Shown here piece by piece: positions 8,247 through 15,399 of a DNA stretch of 64,000 bases. How positions within the stretch are numbered: position 1 is the stretch's first letter; every line of letters begins with the position of its first letter. A program made the translations under genes and the position numbers. Below the pieces are notes generated by a model that saw only the letters and a list, made by a program, of their open reading frames with translations, did not search any database and was not told the DNA's origin. This DNA is from Phycisphaerales bacterium (lineage in GTDB: Bacteria > Planctomycetota > Phycisphaerae > UBA1845 > Fen-1342), in contig JALHJL010000012.1 in assembly GCA_022839625.1 (NCBI GenBank), positions 16,044 through 80,043 of the forward strand, in the 5' to 3' direction.

Positions 8247-9632
8247 ATGTCTAGGAATCCTGTTGAATCCAAACTGGGCCTCCGTGGCATCGTCGCAGTC
8301 ATGCTGGGACTGACCTGGGGGATGATCGGCGGATGTCCGGTGCCCCAGCCGGACGGCGACGGGACAACCCCCAAGGGCAACAGCGGGCTCACCGGCAAGT
8401 TCGTCGGCTCGGCCCGGTGCAGCCTGTGCCATGTCAACGCCCACACGAATTGGTCTCAGACGCTCCACGCGGGCGCCCTCGACACCCTGGAGGCGATGGG
8501 CCAGGACAAGAACCCCGTCTGCCTGCCGTGTCACACCGTCGGTTTCGGCCAGGCCGGCGGGTTCGTCGACCGGGCGACCACGGACGATCTGGCGGGCGTG
8601 GGCTGCGAGACGTGCCACGGTGCGGCCCGCGATCACGTGGAGAACATCGAGGACCGGTCTCTCCGGCCCACCGTCAGCCTCAGCTCGGCCTTGTGCGCCA
8701 CCTGCCATCAGGGCGAGCACCACCCCCAGTCCGAAGAGTGGGCGGAATCCGGGCACACGCACCTTCAGGACGCGGTCGCCGACGGCATGCTGGCCGGCTC
8801 GACCAGCTCTGTGCAGAATTGCGGCCTGTGCCACTCCGGCGACATCTTCAACGAGGTGCAGGTGAAGGGCGAGGCGATCGCCGACAACGCCTTCGTCGGC
8901 CGCCAGAAGGCCGACCTCAACCCGATCACGTGCGCCGTGTGCCATGATCCGCACCGGCGAACCGGCAACGCCGCCGCGCCCGACGAGGGCCGCGACTTCC
9001 AGTTGCGCTTCCGGGAGGTGGCCACGCCGCGGGCCACCAACAGCATTGCGGCCGCCACGGACCGCACGCGCTTCAACCTGTGCGGGCAGTGCCACCACAG
9101 CCGCGGCCGCGTCTGGACGGAGACGGGCCGCGCGCCGCACCACAGCAACCAGAGCAACATCTACGTGGGCGAGATGCCGATGCCGGCCGGCCAGGAGAAC
9201 GCGCCGCTGGTGTTCAGCCGCGTCTCCGTGCACTCATTTGCCCCCGAGCAATGCGCGACCTGCCACATGTTCCGCCAGGATTTCCAGAGCGAGGTGGCGC
9301 CGGCGATTTCCGGTCACACGTTCGCGGTGAACCTGGCCAGTTGTGCGCAGAGCGGGTGCCACCCCTCGGTCGGCCAGGCCCGCGCCGTGCAAGCCACGCT
9401 GCGGGCAGAGATCGACGGACGCCTGGCGAACGTGCGACGACTGCTGGGCGAGCCCGCGGCCTGGGAGTACAGCTCCGCCGGCGGCCCGGAAGACCAGGGC
9501 ACGGTCTCGGACGCGGTGAAGCAGGCCCGCTTCCTGTATTACTACGCCCTGAATGATGGCAGCAAGGGCATGCACAACCCGGCGTACGTGCGCGACATGC
9601 TCCTCAAGGCAGAGCAGCTTCTGCAGAATTAG
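8247..9632 (+). CDS. Nine-haem cytochrome c lipoprotein
   Basis: 461 residues. The N-terminus is a lipoprotein signal (GLTWGMIGGC, lipobox cysteine near residue 30) and a short Pro/Gly/Asp linker, so the protein is membrane-tethered outside the cytoplasm. Eight CXXCH motifs (CSLCH, CLPCH, CETCH, CATCH, CGLCH, CAVCH, CGQCH, CATCH) and one CX4CH (CAQSGCH) give nine sites. The CETCHG spacing recalls the cytochrome c554 family. The last ~90 residues are helical and haem-free. An in-frame GTG lies 6 bp upstream of the chosen ATG. The gene follows the LuxR-type regulator and faces away from the cytochrome operon; a role in the same electron pathway is inferred. Confidence 0.88.
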   Translation: MSRNPVESKLGLRGIVAVMLGLTWGMIGGCPVPQPDGDGTTPKGNSGLTGKFVGSARCSLCHVNAHTNWSQTLHAGALDTLEAMGQDKNPVCLPCHTVGFGQAGGFVDRATTDDLAGVGCETCHGAARDHVENIEDRSLRPTVSLSSALCATCHQGEHHPQSEEWAESGHTHLQDAVADGMLAGSTSSVQNCGLCHSGDIFNEVQVKGEAIADNAFVGRQKADLNPITCAVCHDPHRRTGNAAAPDEGRDFQLRFREVATPRATNSIAAATDRTRFNLCGQCHHSRGRVWTETGRAPHHSNQSNIYVGEMPMPAGQENAPLVFSRVSVHSFAPEQCATCHMFRQDFQSEVAPAISGHTFAVNLASCAQSGCHPSVGQARAVQATLRAEIDGRLANVRRLLGEPAAWEYSSAGGPEDQGTVSDAVKQARFLYYYALNDGSKGMHNPAYVRDMLLKAEQLLQN

Positions 9633-9989
9633 CGAAGTCTTCAGGTTCTCGCAGCGGCGAAGTACGTAGCGGCCGAGTACGCAGCGGCGGAGCGTGTAGC
9701 GGCCGAGCTTCTGCTCGGCCGACGGCCCACCGGAAGGTCGGCCGCTACTCCGGCCGTCGACCGGGGGGTCGGTCGCCTCGGCTTTGGCCCGGAATTCACC
9801 CCGTTCGGCTGTAGAAGAGGGCTGCCGCGGGGGACGGCTGAGGTTTCCGGCACTCCTGCGGGGCCAGCGGGAGGGTGGTGAAGTGGGTCAACCCGGCGGC
9901 CGCGACGGCTTGGCCCCAGAGTTCCCGGCGTAATTGGCCGATCAGGTCGCTCGTGGTCGCGCGGTGCCGCTCCTCACGCCGCCTCTTCC
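9633..9989. other. Intergenic region with GTAGCG palindromes
   Basis: It holds three GTAGCGGCC-like or GCAGCGGCG-like words followed by an inverted repeat at 9696-9710 and 9734-9748. Its right part overlaps a small minus-strand transposase-like remnant. No intact gene was seen. Confidence 0.5.
9696..9748. repeat. GTAGCGGCCGA...TCGGCCGCTAC hairpin
   Basis: GTAGCGGCCGAGCTT (9696-9710) pairs with AAGGTCGGCCGCTAC (9734-9748). The loop contains a further complementary CTCGGCCGACGG. The outer GTAGCG/CGCTAC words recur in other palindromes of the window (18476, 19690, 22905, 29518), suggesting related dispersed elements. Confidence 0.55.
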
Positions 9990-9996
9990 TTGACAC
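9796..9996 (-). pseudogene. Probable transposase C-terminal remnant
   Basis: A 66-residue frame whose end reads DLIGQLRRELW...FTTLPLAPQ...RKPQPSPAAALFYSRTG. From memory this resembles the tail of DDE transposases common in planctomycetes (QLR..LW, then KPQ...AAALFY). The catalytic region is absent. It overlaps the start of the plus-strand chimera at 9990, supporting transposon debris. The match is weak and only a homology search could settle it. Confidence 0.3.
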
Positions 9997-10379
9997 GGTC
10001 CAAGCCAGCCTTCATGCTCCGAACGAAAGGGGTCGGCGTGGGCCTTGACCAGTATCGCATCGACGTCCTCGGCGAGGATACCGACGGGCCGCAGCTTCGC
10101 CTGCTCGACGCGGCGGGCAAAGTCCGGGACGTGCGCCCGTTGACCGCCCAGGCGCTGTCCGGCTTCGTCGCCGAGATCGAGGCCGCCTACCAGGCCGGCA
10201 CGGCCGACCCCGTTCGGCTGGGCCGCCGTCTGTACGACTGGCGGGACGGTGAGCGCACGATCTCCTGGATCCAGAACTACCGGCGACTCTGTGTCCGTTG
10301 GGAGAAATCGCGTTGCCTGTTCTCCGGCTTCCTGCATATGACCTGCATGCCCCTGTTGCTTTCAGAGGTTGTGAGATAG
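9990..10379 (+). pseudogene. Chimeric remnant: unknown N-terminus joined to an IS5-type transposase tail
   Basis: A 129-residue frame made of two unrelated parts. Residues ~18-85 (from VGLDQYRIDVLG to LGRRLYDWRDG) resemble the N-terminal segment that precedes CHAT or TIR effector domains in large signalling proteins. Residues ~87-129 (RTISWIQNYRRLCVRWEKS and on) match the C-terminal end of IS5-family transposases, normally RTFSWI.N.RRL..RWE. The fusion near 10249 leaves neither protein functional, so this is most likely a deletion junction between an old gene and an insertion sequence. No clear ribosome-binding site precedes the ATG. Confidence 0.55.
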
Positions 10380-10386
10380 CTTCAAC

Positions 10387-11463
10387 TCACTTTCCCGGCG
10401 GCGGCGTGGTGGTCAGCCGGCTCAGGGCGGTACGCGAGCAGTACGGTACATACCCGCGCGCGGTCGCGTCCGCGTACACCTCAGCCGCGCGGGCGACGGT
10501 GTAATCGACGGTGAACACGGCCTTGCCCGCCGCCCGGTACGAGTCGAGTAATTGCAGAATCTCCGTGGTTTCCTGCGCACTTTGGGGCACATCGTATCCG
10601 CACGACCGTTCCCAATCACAGTCGGCCTGACCACCGTACCACGTATCTTCCTGAGCGATGGCATCAACGACCCCTACAATGGTCGGCGCATCCTCGATCA
10701 ACGCCGCCGCGTTCTGCTGGATAACAATGAACCCGGGGCGGCGGGCTTGCCCGTAGGCCCGGATCGCGGCGATGAAATCGACCATCGCCGCGGCGGCATC
10801 GACGTTGGCGGCCTCCGCGGCGGCGTTCGCCGTGTCGTCGCTGTACGCCTCCACCCAATCCAGATAGACGCCGTCAAAACCATCCTGGAGCACTTCGTCC
10901 AGAGTGCTGACAAAATCGCGGTCGGCGGCGGCGAGTTGATTTCGGCCGTGGATGACGATGTCCTGCCAAGCAGCCTCCCAGAACTTCACCACAAAGTTGC
11001 CGGCCCAGCCGTCAGGGTCGGGTGTCAGAATCCACTCGGGCCAGTCGGCGGGCCGCGGCTGGCCCGGCGACCAGTCTTCCGACCAGTCCCAGTACCAGCG
11101 CCAGTTCTCCGCCTGCCCGATGTCGATGTACGCGATGACGAGCTTGCGGTGGAGCCCATCGCCAGCGGGGCTGGCTTTGAGTTGTGCGACCGCGGCGGCG
11201 GTGTCGAACCGCCGCACTTCGGGCGAGCTGTAATCCGTGCGGGTCGGTTCGATGACCAGGAGGTCGTAGCTCGACGCCGCGAGGGCCTCCACGGCCCCGG
11301 GTGCGTGCAGTTCCTGAATCTGGTAGGCCCACGTGCGGACCGCCGACAGGGGCAGCGGTTGCGACGGGCCGCCGGGCACGGGGGGACAGCCGCCGATCAT
11401 TCCCAGCGTCAGGACGGCTGTCCCTGCCAGCACGGTAGAAATCGGATAATGCGACCCAGACAT
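10387..11463 (-). CDS. Lipoprotein, GH114/TM1410-like glycoside hydrolase
   Basis: 358 residues. The ATG at 11463 is preceded by GGAGGTGTACG, which favours it over longer in-frame starts. Lipoprotein signal: VLAGTAVLTLGMIGGC. The remaining protein shows features of the TIM-barrel family of endo-alpha-1,4-polygalactosaminidase and TM1410 proteins: WAYQIQEL, YDLLVIEPTRTDYS, KLVIAYIDIGQAENWRWYWD, and GFDGVYLDWVEAYSD near the C-terminal half of the barrel. The family attacks galactosamine-rich polysaccharides such as exopolysaccharide, but substrate cannot be read from sequence. It stands next to a GH5-like lipoprotein gene on the same strand, 130 bp away, so surface polysaccharide turnover is plausible. 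Confidence 0.75.
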   Translation of the reverse strand: MSGSHYPISTVLAGTAVLTLGMIGGCPPVPGGPSQPLPLSAVRTWAYQIQELHAPGAVEALAASSYDLLVIEPTRTDYSSPEVRRFDTAAAVAQLKASPAGDGLHRKLVIAYIDIGQAENWRWYWDWSEDWSPGQPRPADWPEWILTPDPDGWAGNFVVKFWEAAWQDIVIHGRNQLAAADRDFVSTLDEVLQDGFDGVYLDWVEAYSDDTANAAAEAANVDAAAAMVDFIAAIRAYGQARRPGFIVIQQNAAALIEDAPTIVGVVDAIAQEDTWYGGQADCDWERSCGYDVPQSAQETTEILQLLDSYRAAGKAVFTVDYTVARAAEVYADATARGYVPYCSRTALSRLTTTPPPGK

Positions 11464-11593
11464 CGTACACCTCCATCTTCCCTGCAAGCAGGCCCCTTTG
11501 AAAGACGTGTAATTGCCATTCACCGATGAGGTTTCTCTTCCAACGACACGAAGGTCTATTTGCCCACGGCGAGAAGTCGGCTGGCCCTACCGA

Positions 11594-12751
11594 TTAGAAC
11601 CACTCGAGGACCTCGGTCCAATATGCCGCGGGGAACTTCTCATAGTCGAAATCGACGAGCGTGGCGTCTTGAGTATCTGACCTGTAGTTCCACAGCGCGA
11701 AGTGCCACCCATGGCGAAGTGCGATGTCCACATGGTCCGAGAGGAATTGGACGCCGCCCGCCTGCGGATACTGCAGGCCGAATTCGCCCATGAGGATCGG
11801 CACCTGATGCGTCTGCTGGAAGGCGATCACCTCGGCGAACACGATCTCCTCGAGGAACGTCCGGTCGTACGCTTGACCATAGTATTCGCCGGGGTAGGTC
11901 ACGCCCGGGCAGTCCGCCGCCGCGCAGCCTGCGTGGGTGAAGTCGAAGGGCTCGTAGGTGTGGAAATCGTAGATCACATAGGGGTCGTCTTGTTTCTCCA
12001 CCAGCGACCACCACTGGGGATTCGACCAAACCACGCCTTGCACGATGATCGGCAACGTCGCATCGACGGCGCGAATCCTGTTGATGAACAAGGCCATCAT
12101 GGCGTTGACGTCGATGCCCGCAGTCGTGAGCGCCGCACCAAGCTCCTCCGGCGTCTGAATGGTGTCCCAGATCTGAGTCCGGAGCGGGTTGGGCTCCACC
12201 ATGACGTTGATCGCGGCGAAATACGGATCGCCCTGGTAACGGGCAACGATGTCGGCGAGCATCTGGCCGTAACGTTGTTGCTCATCGACGTTCTGCCAGA
12301 TGGTGTCATCGGCATCTATGTCCACCGACTGACGCCCCGGGCCCTCGCGGACCGCAATCACGTAGTAGAGCTGGGCTTGCCCGCACCACGCAACCATGTT
12401 GTCAAGGCTGGTTACGCCATCCGGATTGCTGGCATACGGAGGAGCCCAACCGACGGTGCCCTCGTTGGACTGTATCTGGGCCAGGTTGGCGCCGGTGGCC
12501 TTGAGCGCCAGGAAATCGGCCGCGCTTTTGGTGCCACTGCCGTAGTTGAAGTAGTTGATGTCAAAGCCTCTAAAGAAGCTCGGCGTGCGCCAGCGGTCGA
12601 ACATGGGCGAGGCGGTGCCGGTGTCATCGCCCGGACCATTGTCATCGTCCAAATCAGCGCCATCGCCGAGTCCACGTGGGCAACCCATGACAGCCACCAA
12701 GACCATACTCAACGCGAGTCCGCTCCATCTCTTAGCACCTATCGATCGCAT
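11594..12751 (-). CDS. Lipoprotein, GH5-like (cellulase-family) glycoside hydrolase
   Basis: 385 residues. The ATG at 12751 has GGAGG seven bases upstream. A lipoprotein signal (GLALSMVLVAVMGC) is followed by an Asp-rich linker and a TIM-barrel domain. The nucleophile strand is clear (PILMGEFGLQYP). The acid/base strand reads VMVEPNP, so the glutamate is kept but the usual Asn of NEP is Val. Other GH5-like segments are GFDINYFNYG, YVIYDFHTYEPFDF and FALWNYRS. The odd acid/base motif suggests a divergent subfamily or altered activity; substrate unknown. It is probably co-transcribed with the GH114-like gene downstream. Confidence 0.75.
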   Translation of the reverse strand: MRSIGAKRWSGLALSMVLVAVMGCPRGLGDGADLDDDNGPGDDTGTASPMFDRWRTPSFFRGFDINYFNYGSGTKSAADFLALKATGANLAQIQSNEGTVGWAPPYASNPDGVTSLDNMVAWCGQAQLYYVIAVREGPGRQSVDIDADDTIWQNVDEQQRYGQMLADIVARYQGDPYFAAINVMVEPNPLRTQIWDTIQTPEELGAALTTAGIDVNAMMALFINRIRAVDATLPIIVQGVVWSNPQWWSLVEKQDDPYVIYDFHTYEPFDFTHAGCAAADCPGVTYPGEYYGQAYDRTFLEEIVFAEVIAFQQTHQVPILMGEFGLQYPQAGGVQFLSDHVDIALRHGWHFALWNYRSDTQDATLVDFDYEKFPAAYWTEVLEWF

Positions 12752-13082
12752 GCGCTGCCTCCATCGAAGAGAACGAGCCTGACAGTTCTCACGGTATTGC
12801 TGCGTGCGAGCGCCCGCGCCAATCCTGGGTTTTCCACTTGTCCGACGTCTGCAATTGGCCCTCGCCCGACTATGCCGCCGAGCCCCGTCCAGCCATTGTA
12901 CCGCGCCCGGGGGATTCGGGGGGACGCTATGCCTGTTTCTCAGTTTGCCTCCTCGGCTGACCAGGCCTCCGCAGGCATGAGCCCCCGGCCACGTGATCAG
13001 CATATTTGCGGTGTGAGCATCCTGTGAACCACCTCGTGATTTTCGCCCCGAAATTCGCGCGCGTGGTCCCCGGACACGTGCG
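12752..13082. other. Intergenic region, nothing clear apart from flanking signals
   Basis: The left end carries the ribosome-binding site of the GH5-like gene. The right end leads into an IS66-type remnant and may be the old end of that element. No further gene, hairpin or promoter could be supported. Confidence 0.4.
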
Positions 13083-13298
13083 ATGGCCCATGCTCGCGAA
13101 GTGCGGCGGGGCCGGCGATCCGCGGAGGAGTGGCGAGCGATCGTAGCGGAGTGGTCCGGCCGCGGCCTGAGTCGGGCGGAGTTCTGCCGCCAGCGGGGGT
13201 TCTCGACCATCACGTTTTCCGGCTGCACGCGGTGTCTTCGTGCCGCCGCTCGACGCTGCCCTCGTGGCCCTGGTTCCGCCCGACGCCTGGCTGTTTGA
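13083..13298 (+). pseudogene. IS66-type accessory protein (TnpA-like) remnant
   Basis: The first ~45 residues (RRSAEEWRAIVAEW, then GLSRAEFCRQRGFS) match the small helix-turn-helix protein that opens IS66-family elements, usually followed by ...TFRWWRRRL. After STITFSG the match is lost and the frame runs into a Cys/Arg-rich non-homologous tail, indicating a frameshift or truncation. No TnpB or TnpC gene follows. The remnant abuts the low-complexity tract at 13370-13500. Confidence 0.6.
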
Positions 13299-13369
13299 CC
13301 GGCGCCAGCTCGCCGAGACAACCGAGTGACCCCGTGCGGCAGGCGCATCGCCGATCCGACGTGCCTGAA

Positions 13370-13498
13370 CCCTGACCCCTACTCCCTGCGCTCTGCTCCC
13401 TGCTCCCTGACCCCTGCTCCCTACTCCCTGCTCTCTGCTCCCTGACCTCAGCCCCCAGCCCCGGGCCCCCAGCCCCCAGCCCCCAGCCCCGGGCCCCG
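13370..13498. repeat. Low-complexity CT-rich heptamer tract
   Basis: Repeated seven-base words of the type CTCCCTG, CTGCTCC and CTACTCC run from about 13370 to 13450. GCCCCCAGCCCCGGGC-type blocks follow, repeated three times, to 13498. The tract is non-coding and lies between an IS66 remnant and cysC. Similar text appears inside the kinase gene near 29150-29350. Confidence 0.75.
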
Positions 13499-13722
13499 AT
13501 TCCTTGCCACGTCTCATTTGCCGCCGGTCGCTCGACGAAGCGCATTCGCCGGCGTGCGCCGGGCACGGAGGCCCAGCGCTACCGGAGGCCCCGGTGTCGT
13601 CGCGGCCCCCTTGGCACGGCCTGGCGGCGGCCGGGGCGGGTTGGCAGCCGGCCCGCGGACCGCTAGTCTGTGCTCTTCCGTCGGCGAATCGCCGCCGGCG
13701 ACCTGGGAGCACACGGACCACC

Positions 13723-14346
13723 ATGACCACGCAGAAAGCCACCAACGTCACCTGGCACGAAGGACACGTCGATCGCGCCGACCGCAACAAGCTGCTCGGG
13801 CAGAGCGGGGCCACGATCTGGTTCACCGGCTTGCCGTCGTCCGGCAAGAGCACGATCGCGTTTACGCTCGAACACGCGCTGGTCGAGCGCGGCCACCTCG
13901 CCTACGTGCTCGACGGCGACAACATCCGCCACGGCCTCAACAAGAACCTGGGCTTCTCGCCCGAAGACCGCAACGAGAACATCCGCCGGCTGGGCGAAGT
14001 GGCCAAGCTGTTCGCCGATGCGGGCGTGCTGGTGTGTACGAGCTTCATCAGCCCGTACCGCCAGGACCGCGACCGGGCCCGCCAGATTCACGCGGACGCG
14101 GGGCTGCCGTTCATCGAGGTGTTCGTGAAGGCTTCGGTCGAGCTGTGCGAAACGCGCGACCCGAAAGGGCTGTACAAGAAGGCCCGCGCCGGCGAGCTGA
14201 AGGAATTCACGGGCGTGTCCGCGCCGTATGAGGAGCCGCTCAACCCCGAGCTGGTGCTCGACTCCGGCGAGCTGTCGCCGCAGCAGGCCACCGAGATCGT
14301 GCTGCTGTACCTGGCCACGAAGGGGCTGCTGGCGGCCAAAGGCTGA
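13723..14346 (+). CDS. cysC: Adenylylsulfate kinase
   Basis: 207 residues. It phosphorylates adenosine 5'-phosphosulfate to PAPS in the cytoplasm, for assimilatory sulfate reduction or sulfation. Visible family marks: P-loop GLPSSGKST near residue 38, LDGDNIRHGLNKNLGFSPED, the ENIRRLGEVAKLF helix, TSFISPYRQDRD, and DPKGLYKKARAGE. Length is standard for stand-alone CysC. The ATG at 13723 fits the family N-terminus (NVTWHEG...R); the frame stays open upstream but that part is not homologous. No sulfurylase gene is adjacent, so the rest of the pathway must be elsewhere. Confidence 0.95.
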   Translation: MTTQKATNVTWHEGHVDRADRNKLLGQSGATIWFTGLPSSGKSTIAFTLEHALVERGHLAYVLDGDNIRHGLNKNLGFSPEDRNENIRRLGEVAKLFADAGVLVCTSFISPYRQDRDRARQIHADAGLPFIEVFVKASVELCETRDPKGLYKKARAGELKEFTGVSAPYEEPLNPELVLDSGELSPQQATEIVLLYLATKGLLAAKG

Positions 14347-14440
14347 AGCTCCTCGCAGAAGGCAGGTAGCGCAGAGCTTTCACTGCGCACGTGCAGACCG
14401 CAGGTTCGCGTCGTCCGCCTTTCTGGCGAGCAGGCGACTC

Positions 14441-14560
14441 GGGCCGTCAGGAAGCGCCTGGGCCGGGGCCGGAGCCGGGGGCCGTGAACCCGAGGACCGC
14501 GAGGGCCGTCAGGAAGCGCCGGGTCCGGGGGCCGTGAACCCGAGGACCGCGAGGGCCGCG
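14441..14560. repeat. Tandem duplication at the 3' end of the STAS gene
   Basis: GGGCCGTCAGGAAGCGCC and GGGGGCCGTGAACCCGAGG each occur twice in the same order (14441-14502 and 14503-14560). The first copy has about 12 extra bases. The stop codon of the STAS gene lies in the second copy, so the first copy is now untranslated downstream sequence. Confidence 0.8.
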
Positions 14561-14895
14561 GCCTCGTCCGGGCAGAAGGTGAACAGCTTCTCGATCTTCA
14601 GAATCTCGAAGACCTTGGTCAGCTCCTTGCGCAGCCCGCAGACGACGAGCTTGCCCTTCGTGGCGGCGAACTTCTTGTGGAGGTTGATCAGCACGCCGAC
14701 CGCTCCCGACGCGAGGAATTTGACCTTCGTGAAATCGAGGATCAGCTTCTTGCAGGCGCCGTTGTCAACCAGGCGGTAAAGCTCCGTCCCCATCCGCTCC
14801 ACCATGGCCGCTTCGAGAATGCTCGGCTCCTGGAGCGTCACCACGGTGATGTCGGCCGCCGTACGAATGACCAACTGGGGTCCGATACCTGCCAT
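14509..14895 (-). CDS. STAS domain protein (anti-sigma factor antagonist-like)
   Basis: 128 residues, a single STAS domain. Visible: ITVVTLQEPSILEA, then KKLILDFTKVKFLASGAVGV with the serine at the phosphorylation position of SpoIIAA-like proteins, and KGKLVVCGLRKELTKVFEI. Such proteins bind or release anti-sigma factors depending on serine phosphorylation by a partner kinase. No anti-sigma factor gene is adjacent. The C-terminal tail after FCPDEAAALAVLGF lies in a tandemly duplicated DNA stretch and is probably not part of the fold. It is a single gene convergent with cysC. Confidence 0.88.
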   Translation of the reverse strand: MAGIGPQLVIRTAADITVVTLQEPSILEAAMVERMGTELYRLVDNGACKKLILDFTKVKFLASGAVGVLINLHKKFAATKGKLVVCGLRKELTKVFEILKIEKLFTFCPDEAAALAVLGFTAPGPGAS

Positions 14896-14958
14896 GCCGG
14901 TTCCTCACTCTGCCGGCATCCGCCAGCGAAGGCATCGTAGCCGCGAACCGCGCCGGTG

Positions 14959-15399
14959 TCAGCCGCCGGCGGTCGCGCGGCCGCCGGGTTCACAAGCCGG
15001 CGAATCCGGCCCGCGCGGGGTGCAGTGCGCGACGCAGGTCCGCCGGCGTCCCGCGAGTCGCTGGCGGTTTCGCGCGAACCAGCGGTACGCACCATCGAAA
15101 ACGGGACGCAGCAACGGCCAGGCGGTCGGGGCGAGCAGCCAGCCCCAGCCCACAGCGGCATACGTGCGGCGAAACACCTCCATGCCGCGGACTACGTCGC
15201 CGGAGGGCAAGACGCCGTGGATCTGCTCCATGACTTGCTCGCGTGTCAGGCCGTAGCGGGCCGCTTCGAAGCCGGGCGCCCCGATGTCCTCCAGCGCGAT
15301 TCGGCCGCGGTCGCGGTCCAGCCGGCGCCAGAGGTCGGCTTCCCGCCGGCAAAGCGGGCACGCGCCGTCGATCAACACCTTGATCTGCCAGGAACTCAC
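14959..15399 (-). CDS. DCC-family (DUF393) thiol-disulfide-like protein
   Basis: 146 residues. The N-terminal motif VLIDGACPLCRREADLW contains the CXXC (CPLC) that defines the DCC/DUF393 family. Further family features are ALEDIGAPGFEAARYGLT, GVLPSGDVVRGMEVFRR and the WLLAPTAWPLLRPVFDGAYRWFARNR helix. The start is GTG at 15399, sharing GTGA with the stop of the regulator gene upstream, so the two are translationally coupled. DCC proteins are thought to be redox proteins but their role is unsettled. The tail after RTCVAHC is Pro/Gly-rich. Confidence 0.85.
   Translation of the reverse strand: MSSWQIKVLIDGACPLCRREADLWRRLDRDRGRIALEDIGAPGFEAARYGLTREQVMEQIHGVLPSGDVVRGMEVFRRTYAAVGWGWLLAPTAWPLLRPVFDGAYRWFARNRQRLAGRRRTCVAHCTPRGPDSPACEPGGRATAGG

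Noticed and set aside
6158..9233. Long frames opposite the cytochrome genes (570 codons plus, 762 codons minus)
   Set aside because: Both are antisense to convincing haem-protein genes or run through the LuxR gene; no domains could be seen.
12927..13853. Minus-strand 308-codon frame across the low-complexity tract before cysC
   Set aside because: It is composed of repeated Gly/Ser/Gln text encoded by the CT-rich heptamer tract and has no family features.
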